From positions 5,270,001 through 5,334,000 of the forward strand of contig NZ_FYEY01000001.1 in assembly GCF_900187385.1 (NCBI RefSeq): DNA of 64,000 nt, written 5' to 3'. Positions 7,658-16,480 of the stretch are shown here, one piece after another. The notes beneath the pieces were generated by a model. It made no database searches and was not told the DNA's origin. It saw only the letters and a list, made by a program, of their open reading frames with translations. This DNA is from Streptomyces sp. 2114.4 (lineage in GTDB: Bacteria; Actinomycetota; Actinomycetes; Streptomycetales; Streptomycetaceae). The position numbers and the translations under genes were made by a program. The stretch's first letter is position 1; each line of letters opens with the position of its first letter.

Positions 7658-7870
7658 TCATGAACTCTTCCGACCGGCGTCCTTGCGGTGCGGATGTGCC
7701 GCCAGCTCCACATTGCGATCAGACACCGCAGAGAAGTCGCCGCAGGCTCGTGCCTCTGCACGTTGCCTCACCAGCGCGGCACAGACATCGCACCCTTCGG
7801 CCGGTTCGGGAACGTCAGAAGGGACCGACAGGTAAACGGGCCGCCCCATCGTCGTCTTCGCGTCACTCAT
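7658..7870 (-). CDS. Small conserved actinobacterial protein with CxxC
   Basis: 70 aa: an N-terminal strand (RPVYLSVPSDVP), a CDVC pair (about 28-31), a helix VRQRAEARACGDFSAVSDRNVEL and a basic His/Lys tail. I recall similar short proteins encoded beside XRE-DUF5753 regulators in many Streptomyces; they have no assigned function. GGGAGG lies 10 nt before the ATG. It is 95 nt downstream of the XRE gene, same strand. Confidence 0.65.
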   Translation of the reverse strand: MSDAKTTMGRPVYLSVPSDVPEPAEGCDVCAALVRQRAEARACGDFSAVSDRNVELAAHPHRKDAGRKSS

Positions 7871-7965
7871 TGCTGATTGCCTCCCTGGTTCGTTTGCTCG
7901 GTAACAACAAACGGTCCAACGGGGTTTCTGCCGGTGCGTCGTTCAGTCGCGTACTCGACTAAAGA

Positions 7966-8799
7966 TCATGAACGGCATACCGCCGCCCAATCGGCGAGCT
8001 TTTCCCGCACTTGATCTCCGAACAGTGCGCACTTCTCATAGTGCGTGAAATCGTTCAGATAGCTTTTGATGTCTCGCCCATCACGAAGAACGAGGCTCCC
8101 GGTCATGGTTTCAACGGTGGCCAGCGATGAGTCATAGATCGTGAAGGTGTTCAAAGGCGTGGTTTCTGTAGGGGTGCCGACAGGTATCACGCCGATGCGG
8201 ATGTTGGGCAAGTGAGTGAGGGAGGCCAGCCGGTCCATCTGCTCAGCCAAAGCGAGCGGAGGGACCACGGGCCACCTGACTGCCTGTTCTGTCAGCAGAA
8301 ACGTGAATCGCTTCGACTGGTCGTAGAGGATCGCTTGCCTTTCCAGCTTTCCGGCCACTGCCTTGCTGGTGTCCACGGGGGAGTTGGCCAGGCTGGCTCG
8401 TGCGTATGCGGGGGTGGCCAGCAGTCCGGTGATCATGGAAAGCAGGAAGTACCGCATATGGGTACAGGAAGATTCGAGTGCTTTGAGCTCCGCCTGACGC
8501 GTCCCCAGCCCCTTACGGCGCAGCTCCCGAAGATTCCGCCATTCCGTATGGGCGATCCTGGCCAACTGAGCAACCTCTGCGACCACCTCGGGGGAGGCGT
8601 CCAGCGCTTTGAGGATCTGCTCTATGTCGACGAGTGAAGGGCGTACCTTTGCATTCTCGATGCGGCTTACCTTGGACTGGGAGATATTGCAACGCGCAGC
8701 GAGCCGGTCCCCTGAGAGACCGGCTGTTTTGCGTAGCTCTTTCAGTTTGGCAGCCAGGCGCTGTGTGGACTGCTCCAACTGCTCTGGCGCGAACGTCAC
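7966..8799 (-). CDS. XRE family regulator with DUF5753
   Basis: 277 aa. Residues 13-70 form a Cro/C1 helix-turn-helix (LKELRKTAGLSGDRLAARCNISQSKVSRIENA), and the rest is the DUF5753 domain (ALESSCTHMRYFLLSMITGLLATPAYARA, RQAILYDQSKRFTFLLTEQAVRW, IRIGVIPVG, ETMTGSLVLRD). These regulators are abundant in Streptomyces, usually with a small partner gene, and several influence development or antibiotic production. Start is GTG 8799, overlapping the stop of the upstream DUF6879 gene, so the two are translationally coupled. A TATGCA-N6-TGCATA palindrome at 9593-9610 is a candidate operator for it. Confidence 0.92.
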   Translation of the reverse strand: MTFAPEQLEQSTQRLAAKLKELRKTAGLSGDRLAARCNISQSKVSRIENAKVRPSLVDIEQILKALDASPEVVAEVAQLARIAHTEWRNLRELRRKGLGTRQAELKALESSCTHMRYFLLSMITGLLATPAYARASLANSPVDTSKAVAGKLERQAILYDQSKRFTFLLTEQAVRWPVVPPLALAEQMDRLASLTHLPNIRIGVIPVGTPTETTPLNTFTIYDSSLATVETMTGSLVLRDGRDIKSYLNDFTHYEKCALFGDQVREKLADWAAVCRS

Positions 8800-9311
8800 T
8801 CCTTCACGTACTCCAGGAACGGAACGGACGCGGCCACCGCAATGCGCTGATACTCGATGAACGGGGCAGGGTCTCCCTCGTACACCTCACGGCTGATCTG
8901 GGTGCCATCCGGCTCGTAGTGCATGAGGACGACGGTGGACCGGTCGAACATCCAGAAGTCCTGAACTTCGGGAAGTGGGTTCTCCCGGTCGGTCACATCA
9001 AGGATCCGGATGTCCTCACCGGCGCGGACGTGCGGCCTGTAGTAGCGAGAGAACTCGAAATCCAGATACTCGGAGAGAGGGTGAGTCACTACATGGACGC
9101 GCCCCTGCCGCCGTCCTTCGCTTCCCTGCTTTCTGAGGCGTTCGGTGTAATCACAGGAAAATGTATCCGGATCGATTCGTTTCCCTGCCCGGAACTCTTC
9201 GATCTCTTCCGCCTCTTGCGGTACGAGATATCGGGGAAGGGTCTCCAGTCGCCAGGCCTCCATCCGGAAGTCGCGAAACTTCGCCCGCCACTCATCACCA
9301 TCCAAGAACAC
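8796..9311 (-). CDS. DUF6879 family protein
   Basis: 171 aa, opening FLDGDEWRAKFRDFRMEAWRLETLPRY and containing HPLSEYLDFEFSRYYRPHVRAGEDIRILD, DFWMFDRSTVVLMHYEPDG and a C-terminal helix. This is the DUF6879 family, encoded beside XRE-DUF5753 regulators in many actinomycetes and of unknown function; a partner or antagonist of the regulator is the usual guess from context. Start is GTG 9311 with GGGAGG 6 nt before it. It overlaps the upstream small gene by 17 nt and the XRE gene by 4 nt. Confidence 0.8.
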   Translation of the reverse strand: MFLDGDEWRAKFRDFRMEAWRLETLPRYLVPQEAEEIEEFRAGKRIDPDTFSCDYTERLRKQGSEGRRQGRVHVVTHPLSEYLDFEFSRYYRPHVRAGEDIRILDVTDRENPLPEVQDFWMFDRSTVVLMHYEPDGTQISREVYEGDPAPFIEYQRIAVAASVPFLEYVKE

Positions 9312-9504
9312 GGATCGCCTCCCGCAGTACGTCTTCCGGGATCTCTACAAGGCTCTTACCCTCGGCCGGAGTGAAGCCGCTGAACAGGTGGCCCTGAACC
9401 ACGAACGATCCGCGCACCGTCCGGTAGACGTTGGGGCAATCGTCCGCCCCGCATTCCCCGTTGCCGTTGCCCGTGAGTCGGGTGAGCCCAGCGCACTCAG
9501 ACAT
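9295..9504 (-). CDS. Small Cys-containing protein, first gene of the XRE module
   Basis: 69 aa. CAGLTRLTGNGNGECGADDCPNVYRT carries three cysteines in the first 23 residues and VRGSFVVQGHLFSGFTPAEGKSLVEIPEDVLREAIRVL is strand then helix. Similar short proteins occur at the head of DUF6879/XRE operons in Streptomyces, as far as I recall; function unknown. GAGGGGG precedes the ATG by 8 nt. Its 3' end overlaps the DUF6879 gene. Confidence 0.7.
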   Translation of the reverse strand: MSECAGLTRLTGNGNGECGADDCPNVYRTVRGSFVVQGHLFSGFTPAEGKSLVEIPEDVLREAIRVLGW

Positions 9505-9592
9505 GCGAAACCCCCTCTTTCACGGCCCCCGTCGGGCCGGTAATGACGACGTTACGAGGGGTGATGCCCATGCGTCCATGCGCTCTCGCGAC

Positions 9593-9610
9593 TATGCACG
9601 TCTTTGCATA
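9593..9610 (-). promoter_or_regulatory. Candidate operator TATGCA-N6-TGCATA
   Basis: A perfect 6-6-6 palindrome, 89 nt upstream of the first gene of the XRE module and in its presumed promoter region. The spacing suits an XRE dimer. Confidence 0.45.
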
Positions 9611-9700
9611 AACCGGGCCTCGGAAGCGGACGGCGCGGCTCGGTCCGTCACCTCATGGGATCTCGGGCGCGGTCGTGCGGGCAGGTGGCACAAGCACGGC

Positions 9701-9729
9701 AAAAAGCCCCCGGCGAAACGCCAGGGGCT
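9701..9729 (-). terminator. Rho-independent terminator of class I fumarase gene
   Basis: On the minus strand AGCCCCTGGCG-TTT-CGCCGGGGGCT followed by TTTTT, 20 nt after the stop; one of the few here with a U-run. Confidence 0.85.
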
Positions 9730-9748
9730 CTTCGGGGTCTGCGGTGCG

Positions 9749-11422
<1,674 letters not shown>

Positions 11423-11589
11423 CGAAGGTCATTCCTTACTCGGAGAGGTCCGGCTGGCATCTACGGCAGCGCCTCCACAGCGTAGAACCCCGGGCTGCGG
11501 ACGCCGCTGTGAGGTCAGGCTCAGTCGGCGGGAGAGCCGTCTCCGCCGATCCCTGGTCGCGATCTATCGCGTTTCGCTACGCTGAGCCC

Positions 11590-12486
11590 GTGGATGCAGA
11601 CAACGGGGGACGACCGGGCCCCGAGAACCCGCCCGGACCGCTTCAGAAGCAGGACGAACGGGGGGAGCGGCAGCCGGTGAAGCAGCCGGTGAACATGACC
11701 AAGCCGCCGTCCGCGCACTCCGGGCAGTCCGCGCCGTCCGCGGTGGCCGAGGCGGACATCCGGGCGTCCGATGCCGACCGCGACCGGGTCGCCGAGATCC
11801 TTCGCGAGGCGCTGGCCGAGGGCCGGCTGGACCCGCAGGAGCACGCCGAGCGGATCGACACGGTCTACCGTGCCAAGACCATGGGTGAACTGGAGCCCGT
11901 CATACGGGATCTGCCCGCGGCGGGTGCCGGCCGCGGGCATCAGGGCCCGGACGCGTATGTCCACGGCCCCCGCGCCCCGGTCCCGGACCAGAACCTCGTC
12001 GCGATCTTCAGCGCCTCCGTCCGCAAGGGCCGGTGGCAGGCCCCCGCGCGGATCAACGCCTTCGCGCTCTTCGGCAGCGTCGAGATCGATCTGACCGAGG
12101 CGGTCTTCCCGCAGCAGCAGGTCCAGATCAATGTCACGGCCGTCTTCGGCAGCGTGGAGATCCGGGTCCCGGAGAACATCACCCTGCGCAGCAGCGGCTC
12201 CGGCATCCTCGGCAACTTCGAGATCGAGACCCATGATGCCGAGGACGGCAACGCCCCGCAGATCCTGGTCAACGGCTATGCCGTACTGGGCAGCGTGGAG
12301 GCCAAACCCAAGCGTGGCGCCTGGATCCGAGATCTGCGCGACCGGGTGTGGGAGGGCCACCGGGCGCTGCGCCACGAGTTGCGCGAGGAGCGGCGTGAAC
12401 GGCACCACCAACTGCGCCACGACCGCCAGGAGTGGCAGGAACGGCTGCGCGCCGCACGGCGTGAGCGCCGGGACCGGTTCCGGTAA
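11590..12486 (+). CDS. DUF1707 (SHOCT-like) protein with C-terminal LiaF-like region
   Basis: 298 aa. After a disordered N-terminus, residues about 55-107 are the DUF1707 domain (IRASDADRDRVAEILREALAEGRLDPQEHAERIDTVYRA). The middle (about 135-240) has three similar beta motifs ending in FGSVEI, FGSVEI and LGSVEA, resembling the cell-wall-stress LiaF-like C-terminal domain, and the end is a strongly basic Arg/His-rich helix. No membrane segment. A role in envelope-stress sensing is a family inference. GTG 11590 lies 6 nt after a -10 box TACGCT (11578-11583) with no ribosome site, indicating a leaderless transcript; ATG 11695 is the alternative start. Confidence 0.82.
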   Translation: MDADNGGRPGPENPPGPLQKQDERGERQPVKQPVNMTKPPSAHSGQSAPSAVAEADIRASDADRDRVAEILREALAEGRLDPQEHAERIDTVYRAKTMGELEPVIRDLPAAGAGRGHQGPDAYVHGPRAPVPDQNLVAIFSASVRKGRWQAPARINAFALFGSVEIDLTEAVFPQQQVQINVTAVFGSVEIRVPENITLRSSGSGILGNFEIETHDAEDGNAPQILVNGYAVLGSVEAKPKRGAWIRDLRDRVWEGHRALRHELREERRERHHQLRHDRQEWQERLRAARRERRDRFR

Positions 12487-12792
12487 GGGAACGGGAGGAC
12501 AAGGGAGGACAAGGGGGGGCGCGAGGCCGCCGGGGGGAGGGGGCAGAGCGTGCGCGATCGGCCACCGCCCAGGCGCGGGTGAGCCGTTGGACGCGGCCTG
12601 GCGGCAGCTCGGAGGCGGCGCCACCCGCGATTGTCCCGTTGTCGCACGATCGCCACGGTGTGCATAAGCGTGCGTACAGCGGGTAGGGCTGGTGCATCGT
12701 CTCTCGTACGGCTGCGGGGTGCGGAAATCGGCCGTGCGCAGCGAGACGGGCAAGGGTGATTCTCGCGCCGAAGCCGTCGTCAGGAGTAGACC
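12487..12792. other. 306-bp intergenic region before the WhiB-like gene
   Basis: Begins with a direct repeat of GGAGGACAAGGG (about 12495-12515) and continues as non-coding sequence. It must contain the promoter of the WhiB-like gene, but no convincing -35/-10 pair was found. Confidence 0.5.
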
Positions 12793-13152
12793 GTGCTGCT
12801 ACCGCATCAGCCCCTGCAGGATGCCGCTGTCGTTCCGTCCCAGCAAGTGCCTGATCGCGACGAGGCCGGCCCCTGGCATTCGGAGGCGGTGTGCCGCCGG
12901 GACGAAGCCGGGCTGTTCTTCGCCCCGTCCAAGGAGCCGACCGCCGCGCGGCTGGCCAGGGAAGAAGCCGCGAAGCGGGTCTGCGCCCGCTGTCCCGTGA
13001 TGGTCGAATGCCGGGAGCATGCGCTGCTCCAGCCCGAGCCGTACGGCGTCTGGGGCGGTCTGACCGCGGCCGAGCGCCGGGTCGTACTGACCCGTCGGCG
13101 GCGCCGGGAGGCCGAGCTCCAGCGAGCCGCCCATATGCCGGCGGCCGGATAG
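12793..13152 (+). CDS. wblI: WhiB-like [4Fe-4S] regulator
   Basis: 119 aa. Four cysteines in the canonical pattern, Cys34 then Cys64-x2-Cys67-x5-Cys73, bind a [4Fe-4S] cluster, and GVWGG at 85-89 is the beta-turn that precedes the basic DNA-contact tail (RRRRREAELQR). Wbl proteins bind the region 4 domain of the principal sigma factor and redirect promoters in development, antibiotic resistance or redox response. GTG 12793 follows AGGAG by 6 nt. Position between a DUF1707 gene and glpX matches what I recall for wblI of Streptomyces coelicolor; the symbol rests on that memory of gene order. Confidence 0.88.
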   Translation: MLLPHQPLQDAAVVPSQQVPDRDEAGPWHSEAVCRRDEAGLFFAPSKEPTAARLAREEAAKRVCARCPVMVECREHALLQPEPYGVWGGLTAAERRVVLTRRRRREAELQRAAHMPAAG

Positions 13153-13216
13153 CGGCCGCGCGAGGCTTCGGCCCATAGGACGCCCCCAGGCAGGACGCAC
13201 CCCAGGGCGTATGGGC

Positions 13217-13257
13217 CACTTCGCCCCCGCCGGAGACGCTCCGGCGGGGGCGAAGTG
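13217..13257. terminator. Bidirectional hairpin between wblI and glpX
   Basis: A perfect 19-bp stem (13217-13235 with 13239-13257) and a 3-nt loop, placed between two convergent genes. Confidence 0.85.
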
Positions 13258-13299
13258 TGGGGACGGCGGGCCGGTTGCACGGGCCGGCCGCACCATCCG

Positions 13300-14331
13300 C
13301 TAGCTGGGGCGCTCGAAGTCCACCGAGCTGTACGCACGCAGCTTGGACAGCCGGTGCTGGGAATCGATCTGGCGGATGGTGCCGGACTTGGAGCGCATCA
13401 CCAGGGACTGGGTGTAGGCGTTCTCGGCGCGGTAGCGCACACCGCGCAGCAGTTCGCCGTCGGTGATGCCGGTGGCGACGAAGAAGACGTTGTCGCCGCG
13501 GACCAGGTCGCCGATCTCCAGCACCTTGTCCAGGTCGTGCCCGGCATCCAGCGCCCGCTGCCGCTCCTCGTCGTCCTTGGGCCACAGCTTGCCCTGGAAG
13601 GCGCCGCCCAGACACTTCAGCGCACAGGCCGCGATGATGCCCTCGGGCGTACCGCCGATGCCGAGCAGCAGGTCCACGCCGGTGCCCTCACGGGCCGCCA
13701 TGATCGCGCCGGCGACATCGCCGTCGGCGATGAACTTGATCCGGGCCCCGGCCTCCCGGACCTCCTTGACCAGGCCGTCGTGACGGGGCCGGTCCAGGAT
13801 GACCACGGTGACGTCCTCGACCGCGGACTTCTTCGCCTTCGCGATGCGCTTGATGTTCACGGCCACCGGCGCCGTGATGTCGACGAAGTCCGCCGCCTCC
13901 GGGCCCGTGGCGAGCTTGTCCATGTAGAAGACCGCGGACGGGTCGAACATCGAGCCGCGCTCGGCCACCGCCATCACGGACACGGCGTTCGCCATGCCCT
14001 TGGCGGTCAGCGTCGTCCCGTCCACCGGGTCCACGGCCACGTCGCACTCCGCGCCGGTGCCGTCACCCACGCGCTCGCCGTTGTAGAGCATCGGGGCGTT
14101 GTCCTTCTCGCCCTCTCCGATGACCACGACGCCGTTCATCGAGACGGTGTGGATCAGGGCGCGCATGGCCTTCACCGCCGCGCCGTCCGCGCCGTTCTTG
14201 TCACCTCGCCCCACCCAGCGGCCCGATGCCATGGCGCCGGCCTCGGTGACCCGGACGAGTTCCAGGGCGAGGTTGCGGTCCGGCGCCTCGGGGCTGACCT
14301 CGAGTTGGGACGGGAGATGATGCTCGCTCAT
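13300..14331 (-). CDS. glpX: Class II fructose-1,6-bisphosphatase (glpX)
   Basis: 343-aa gluconeogenic phosphatase: fructose 1,6-bisphosphate to fructose 6-phosphate, cytosolic, divalent-metal dependent. Metal-binding motifs are GEGEKD (72-77) and DPVDGTT (101-107); IADGDVAGAI, GIGGTPEGIIAACALKCLGG and FVATGITDGELLRGV follow in family order. No class I FBPase is in the window. The start MSEHHLPS (ATG 14329-14331) is preceded by GAAAGGTG; an upstream in-frame start would add a basic low-complexity leader and is less likely. Divergent from the DUF4245 gene. Confidence 0.97.
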   Translation of the reverse strand: MSEHHLPSQLEVSPEAPDRNLALELVRVTEAGAMASGRWVGRGDKNGADGAAVKAMRALIHTVSMNGVVVIGEGEKDNAPMLYNGERVGDGTGAECDVAVDPVDGTTLTAKGMANAVSVMAVAERGSMFDPSAVFYMDKLATGPEAADFVDITAPVAVNIKRIAKAKKSAVEDVTVVILDRPRHDGLVKEVREAGARIKFIADGDVAGAIMAAREGTGVDLLLGIGGTPEGIIAACALKCLGGAFQGKLWPKDDEERQRALDAGHDLDKVLEIGDLVRGDNVFFVATGITDGELLRGVRYRAENAYTQSLVMRSKSGTIRQIDSQHRLSKLRAYSSVDFERPS

Positions 14332-14558
14332 CGAGCGCACCTTTCTGAACGGCGACGGCCGTGAAGGAATGAGGGTGGCTGTGCGGGGGTGCGGGGGTTT
14401 CCCCCGGAGGTTCACAGTATCTCCAGGCCGTCAAAATGAGCAGAGGGCCCTACGCATGAGCAGCGGCGGGGGAGCCGGTCACCTGGGTATTTGCACGGGT
14501 GACGGGCTTTGCCGGGGGGCCTGTCGGGGCCGCGGCGGGGATGGGGGACCATAGGGGC

Positions 14559-15104
14559 GTGGCAGGTATGCGAGGCAGGCAAACGGTGCGGGACATGGTC
14601 CTGTCACTGGCGGTGATCGGCATCCTCGTCGGGGCGATCTATCTCTTCATCCCGCACGACGAGAGCGCGGAAGCGGCGAGGAACGCGGTCAAGAAGGTCG
14701 ACTACCGCGTCGAACTGATCACGGCCCGGCGGGCGGCGCCCTACCCGGTCGCCGCGCCCGAGGGGCTGCCCAAGACCTGGCGTGCCACCTCCGTCTCGTA
14801 CAAGGCGAACGAGGACGGCAAGGGCGGTGCCTGGCACCTGGGCATGCTCGACCCGGAGCAGGAGTACGCGGCCGTCGAGCAGAGCGATGCCGTGCCGCGG
14901 AAGTTCATACAGGAGGTCACGCTCGGCGCGACCAAGGCCGAGGGCAAGCAGGCCGTCGGCAGCAAGAAGTGGGACCGCTACAAGGGCGACAAGTACAACG
15001 CGCTGGTCCGCGAGGAGCCCGGGGTGACCACGGTTGTCACCGGCACCGCGCCCTACGGGCGGCTCGCCGACCTGGCCGCCGCGCTGGTGGCGAAGAAGAG
15101 CTGA
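14559..15104 (+). CDS. DUF4245 membrane-anchored protein
   Basis: 181 aa. One N-terminal transmembrane helix (VLSLAVIGILVGAIYLFIP, about 12-30) and an extracytoplasmic DUF4245 domain (VDYRVELITARRAAPYPVAAPEGLP, TSVSYKAN, WHLGMLDPEQEYAAVEQSD, GVTTVVTGTAPYGRLADLAAAL). The family is confined to actinobacteria and has no known activity. GTG 14559 gives the N-terminus MAGMRGRQTVRD, which resembles relatives; ATG 14568 is an alternative. Divergent from glpX, a conserved neighbourhood in streptomycetes as I recall. Confidence 0.82.
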   Translation: MAGMRGRQTVRDMVLSLAVIGILVGAIYLFIPHDESAEAARNAVKKVDYRVELITARRAAPYPVAAPEGLPKTWRATSVSYKANEDGKGGAWHLGMLDPEQEYAAVEQSDAVPRKFIQEVTLGATKAEGKQAVGSKKWDRYKGDKYNALVREEPGVTTVVTGTAPYGRLADLAAALVAKKS

Positions 15105-15131
15105 GCGGCGGGGACGCCGAGCGGGAGACCG

Positions 15132-15170
15132 AGGAGGCCGCCGCACCCGGGAGGGGTGCGGCGGCCTCCT
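15132..15170. terminator. Bidirectional hairpin after the DUF4245 gene
   Basis: Perfect 17-bp stem (15132-15148 with 15154-15170), 5-nt loop, between convergent genes. Confidence 0.85.
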
Positions 15171-15252
15171 GCGTCGCGCGGGCGGGGGCCGCCCTGCGCG
15201 TGGCGCGGGCGGGGGTCCTCAGGTGCGGGCGGGGATCATCCTCGGCGTCTGC

Positions 15253-15846
15253 TCAGACGGTGGCGACGGCCTCGTCGAAGGTCAGCCGCGGGGAGCGCGG
15301 GAAGAACGCGTCGGTGCCCGGCTTGCCGATGTTGATGACGAGGAACGACTTCTGCTTGCCGTCGCCGAAGAACTCCTTGTCGATGCCGGTGAAGTCGAAG
15401 CCGGTCATCGGGCCGGCGGCCAGGCCGGCGGCGCGGATGCCGACGATGAAGTAACCGGCCTGGAGGGTGGCGTTCTGGGTCCCGGCGATCTCGCGGCGCG
15501 CGACCTCGGAGAAGAAGGTGTCCTTGATGCCCGGGGCGTGCGGGAAGAGGTGCGGCAGCTTCTCGTGGAAGTCCAGGTCCACGGAGAGGATCGCGGTCAG
15601 CGGCGCGCCGAGGGTCTTCGGGCCGTTGGCGCCCATGGCGTGGTTGACCAGGCGCTCACGGGCCTCCTGGGAGCGGACCAGGGTTATCCGCAGCGGCGAC
15701 TGGTTGAAAGCGGTCGGGCCGAACTTCACCAGGTCGTAGATGGCCTGGACCTGCTCGTCCGTCACCGGCTCGTCCGTGAACGTGTTGGCGGTCTGGGCCT
15801 CCCGGAACAGGAGGTCCTGAGCGGCGGCGTCAAGGGCGAGAGACAT
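15253..15846 (-). CDS. Nitroreductase-family oxidoreductase (malonic semialdehyde reductase type)
   Basis: 197-aa flavin oxidoreductase of the RutE/HadB-like branch of the nitroreductase superfamily, which uses FMN and NAD(P)H. Diagnostic stretches are AQTANTFTDEPVTDEQVQAIYDL, KFGPTAFNQSPLRITLVRS (FMN phosphate region), LQAGYFIVGIRAAGLAAGPMTGFD and VINIGKPG. The usual database name is malonic semialdehyde reductase, but true substrates in Streptomyces are not established and pyrimidine-catabolism partners are absent here. ATG 15846 follows GAGGTG by 5 nt. A cluster of CACTRCAG half-sites upstream (15887-15948) suggests specific regulation. Confidence 0.88.
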   Translation of the reverse strand: MSLALDAAAQDLLFREAQTANTFTDEPVTDEQVQAIYDLVKFGPTAFNQSPLRITLVRSQEARERLVNHAMGANGPKTLGAPLTAILSVDLDFHEKLPHLFPHAPGIKDTFFSEVARREIAGTQNATLQAGYFIVGIRAAGLAAGPMTGFDFTGIDKEFFGDGKQKSFLVINIGKPGTDAFFPRSPRLTFDEAVATV

Positions 15847-15886
15847 AAAGGCACCTCGGTGAGTGAGCTGGGTTCAGGTTCTGTGG

Positions 15887-15948
15887 CACTGCAGACATTA
15901 GTGATCATGCACGCACTACAGGGGTCTTACGGGAAACCACTGTAGTGC
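15887..15948 (-). promoter_or_regulatory. CACTACAG half-sites upstream of the nitroreductase gene
   Basis: GCACTACAG (15913-15921) and CTGTAGTGC (15940-15948) form a perfect 9-bp inverted repeat with an 18-bp spacer; CACTGCAG (15887-15894) is a third similar half-site. The group covers the expected promoter region. Confidence 0.55.
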
Positions 15949-16064
15949 AGATAGATTAAGTTTCAACTAAATCGCGGGTGCTGTGAGGCGGTTCACAGGG
16001 ATTTGCCTCGTCGTCGTTGCGGTCTTTGTGACGGGAGGGGAGGGGCGGCCAGGGCCTGCCCCCG

Positions 16065-16161
16065 GCGCGCTCCGCCGCTACGCGCGCTCCGCCGCTACGC
16101 GCGCTCCGCCGCTACGCGCGCTCCGCCGCTACGCGCGCTCCGCCGCTACGCGCGCTCCGCC
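16065..16161. repeat. 17-bp tandem array containing the xseB stop codon
   Basis: Five full copies and a partial sixth of GCGCGCTCCGCCGCTAC with no visible divergence between the full copies. On the minus strand every full copy contains TAG; the one at 16146-16148 is the xseB stop. Because 17 is not a multiple of 3, copy-number change moves the frame beyond the stop. Confidence 0.9.
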
Positions 16162-16451
16162 TCCGGCCCCTCCGGCGACTGGGCCAGCGCCGCGTCCAGC
16201 CGCGCCCGTGCGCCGTCCAGCCAGCGTCGGCAGACCTTCGCCAGTGCCTCGCCGCGCTCCCACAGCGCAAGCGACTCCTCCAGCGTCGTGCCGCCCGCCT
16301 CCAGGCTGCGGACGACCTCGATCAGCTCGTCCCGCGCCTGCTCATAGCCCAGCGTGGAGTCCACCGACTCCACCGACTCCACCGGGGCCGCCGCGCCGGC
16401 CGCCGCACCCTGCTCCGCGTCCGCCGCGCCATCCGTCTTCGCCTTCGCCAT
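16146..16451 (-). CDS. xseB: Exonuclease VII small subunit
   Basis: 101 aa. Small subunit of the exonuclease VII complex, which cleaves single-stranded DNA from both ends into acid-soluble oligonucleotides. The family core is at about 35-95: LGYEQARDELIEVVRSLEAGGTTLEESLALWERGEALAKVCRRWLDGARARL, a helical hairpin that packs on XseA. The first 35 residues are an Ala/Ser/Val-rich extension (with VESVESVDS) not found in shorter homologues. ATG 16451 is 5 nt after GGGAG. It starts 29 nt after the xseA stop and is co-transcribed. The last codons and stop lie in the tandem array. Confidence 0.93.
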   Translation of the reverse strand: MAKAKTDGAADAEQGAAAGAAAPVESVESVDSTLGYEQARDELIEVVRSLEAGGTTLEESLALWERGEALAKVCRRWLDGARARLDAALAQSPEGPEAERA

Positions 16452-16480
16452 GTCTCCCACCCTAAGAGTCTGCCTTTGCA

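Noticed and set aside
16065..16161. CRISPR-like array
   Set aside because: Units are 17 bp and directly adjacent without spacers, and there are no cas genes; it is a simple tandem repeat.
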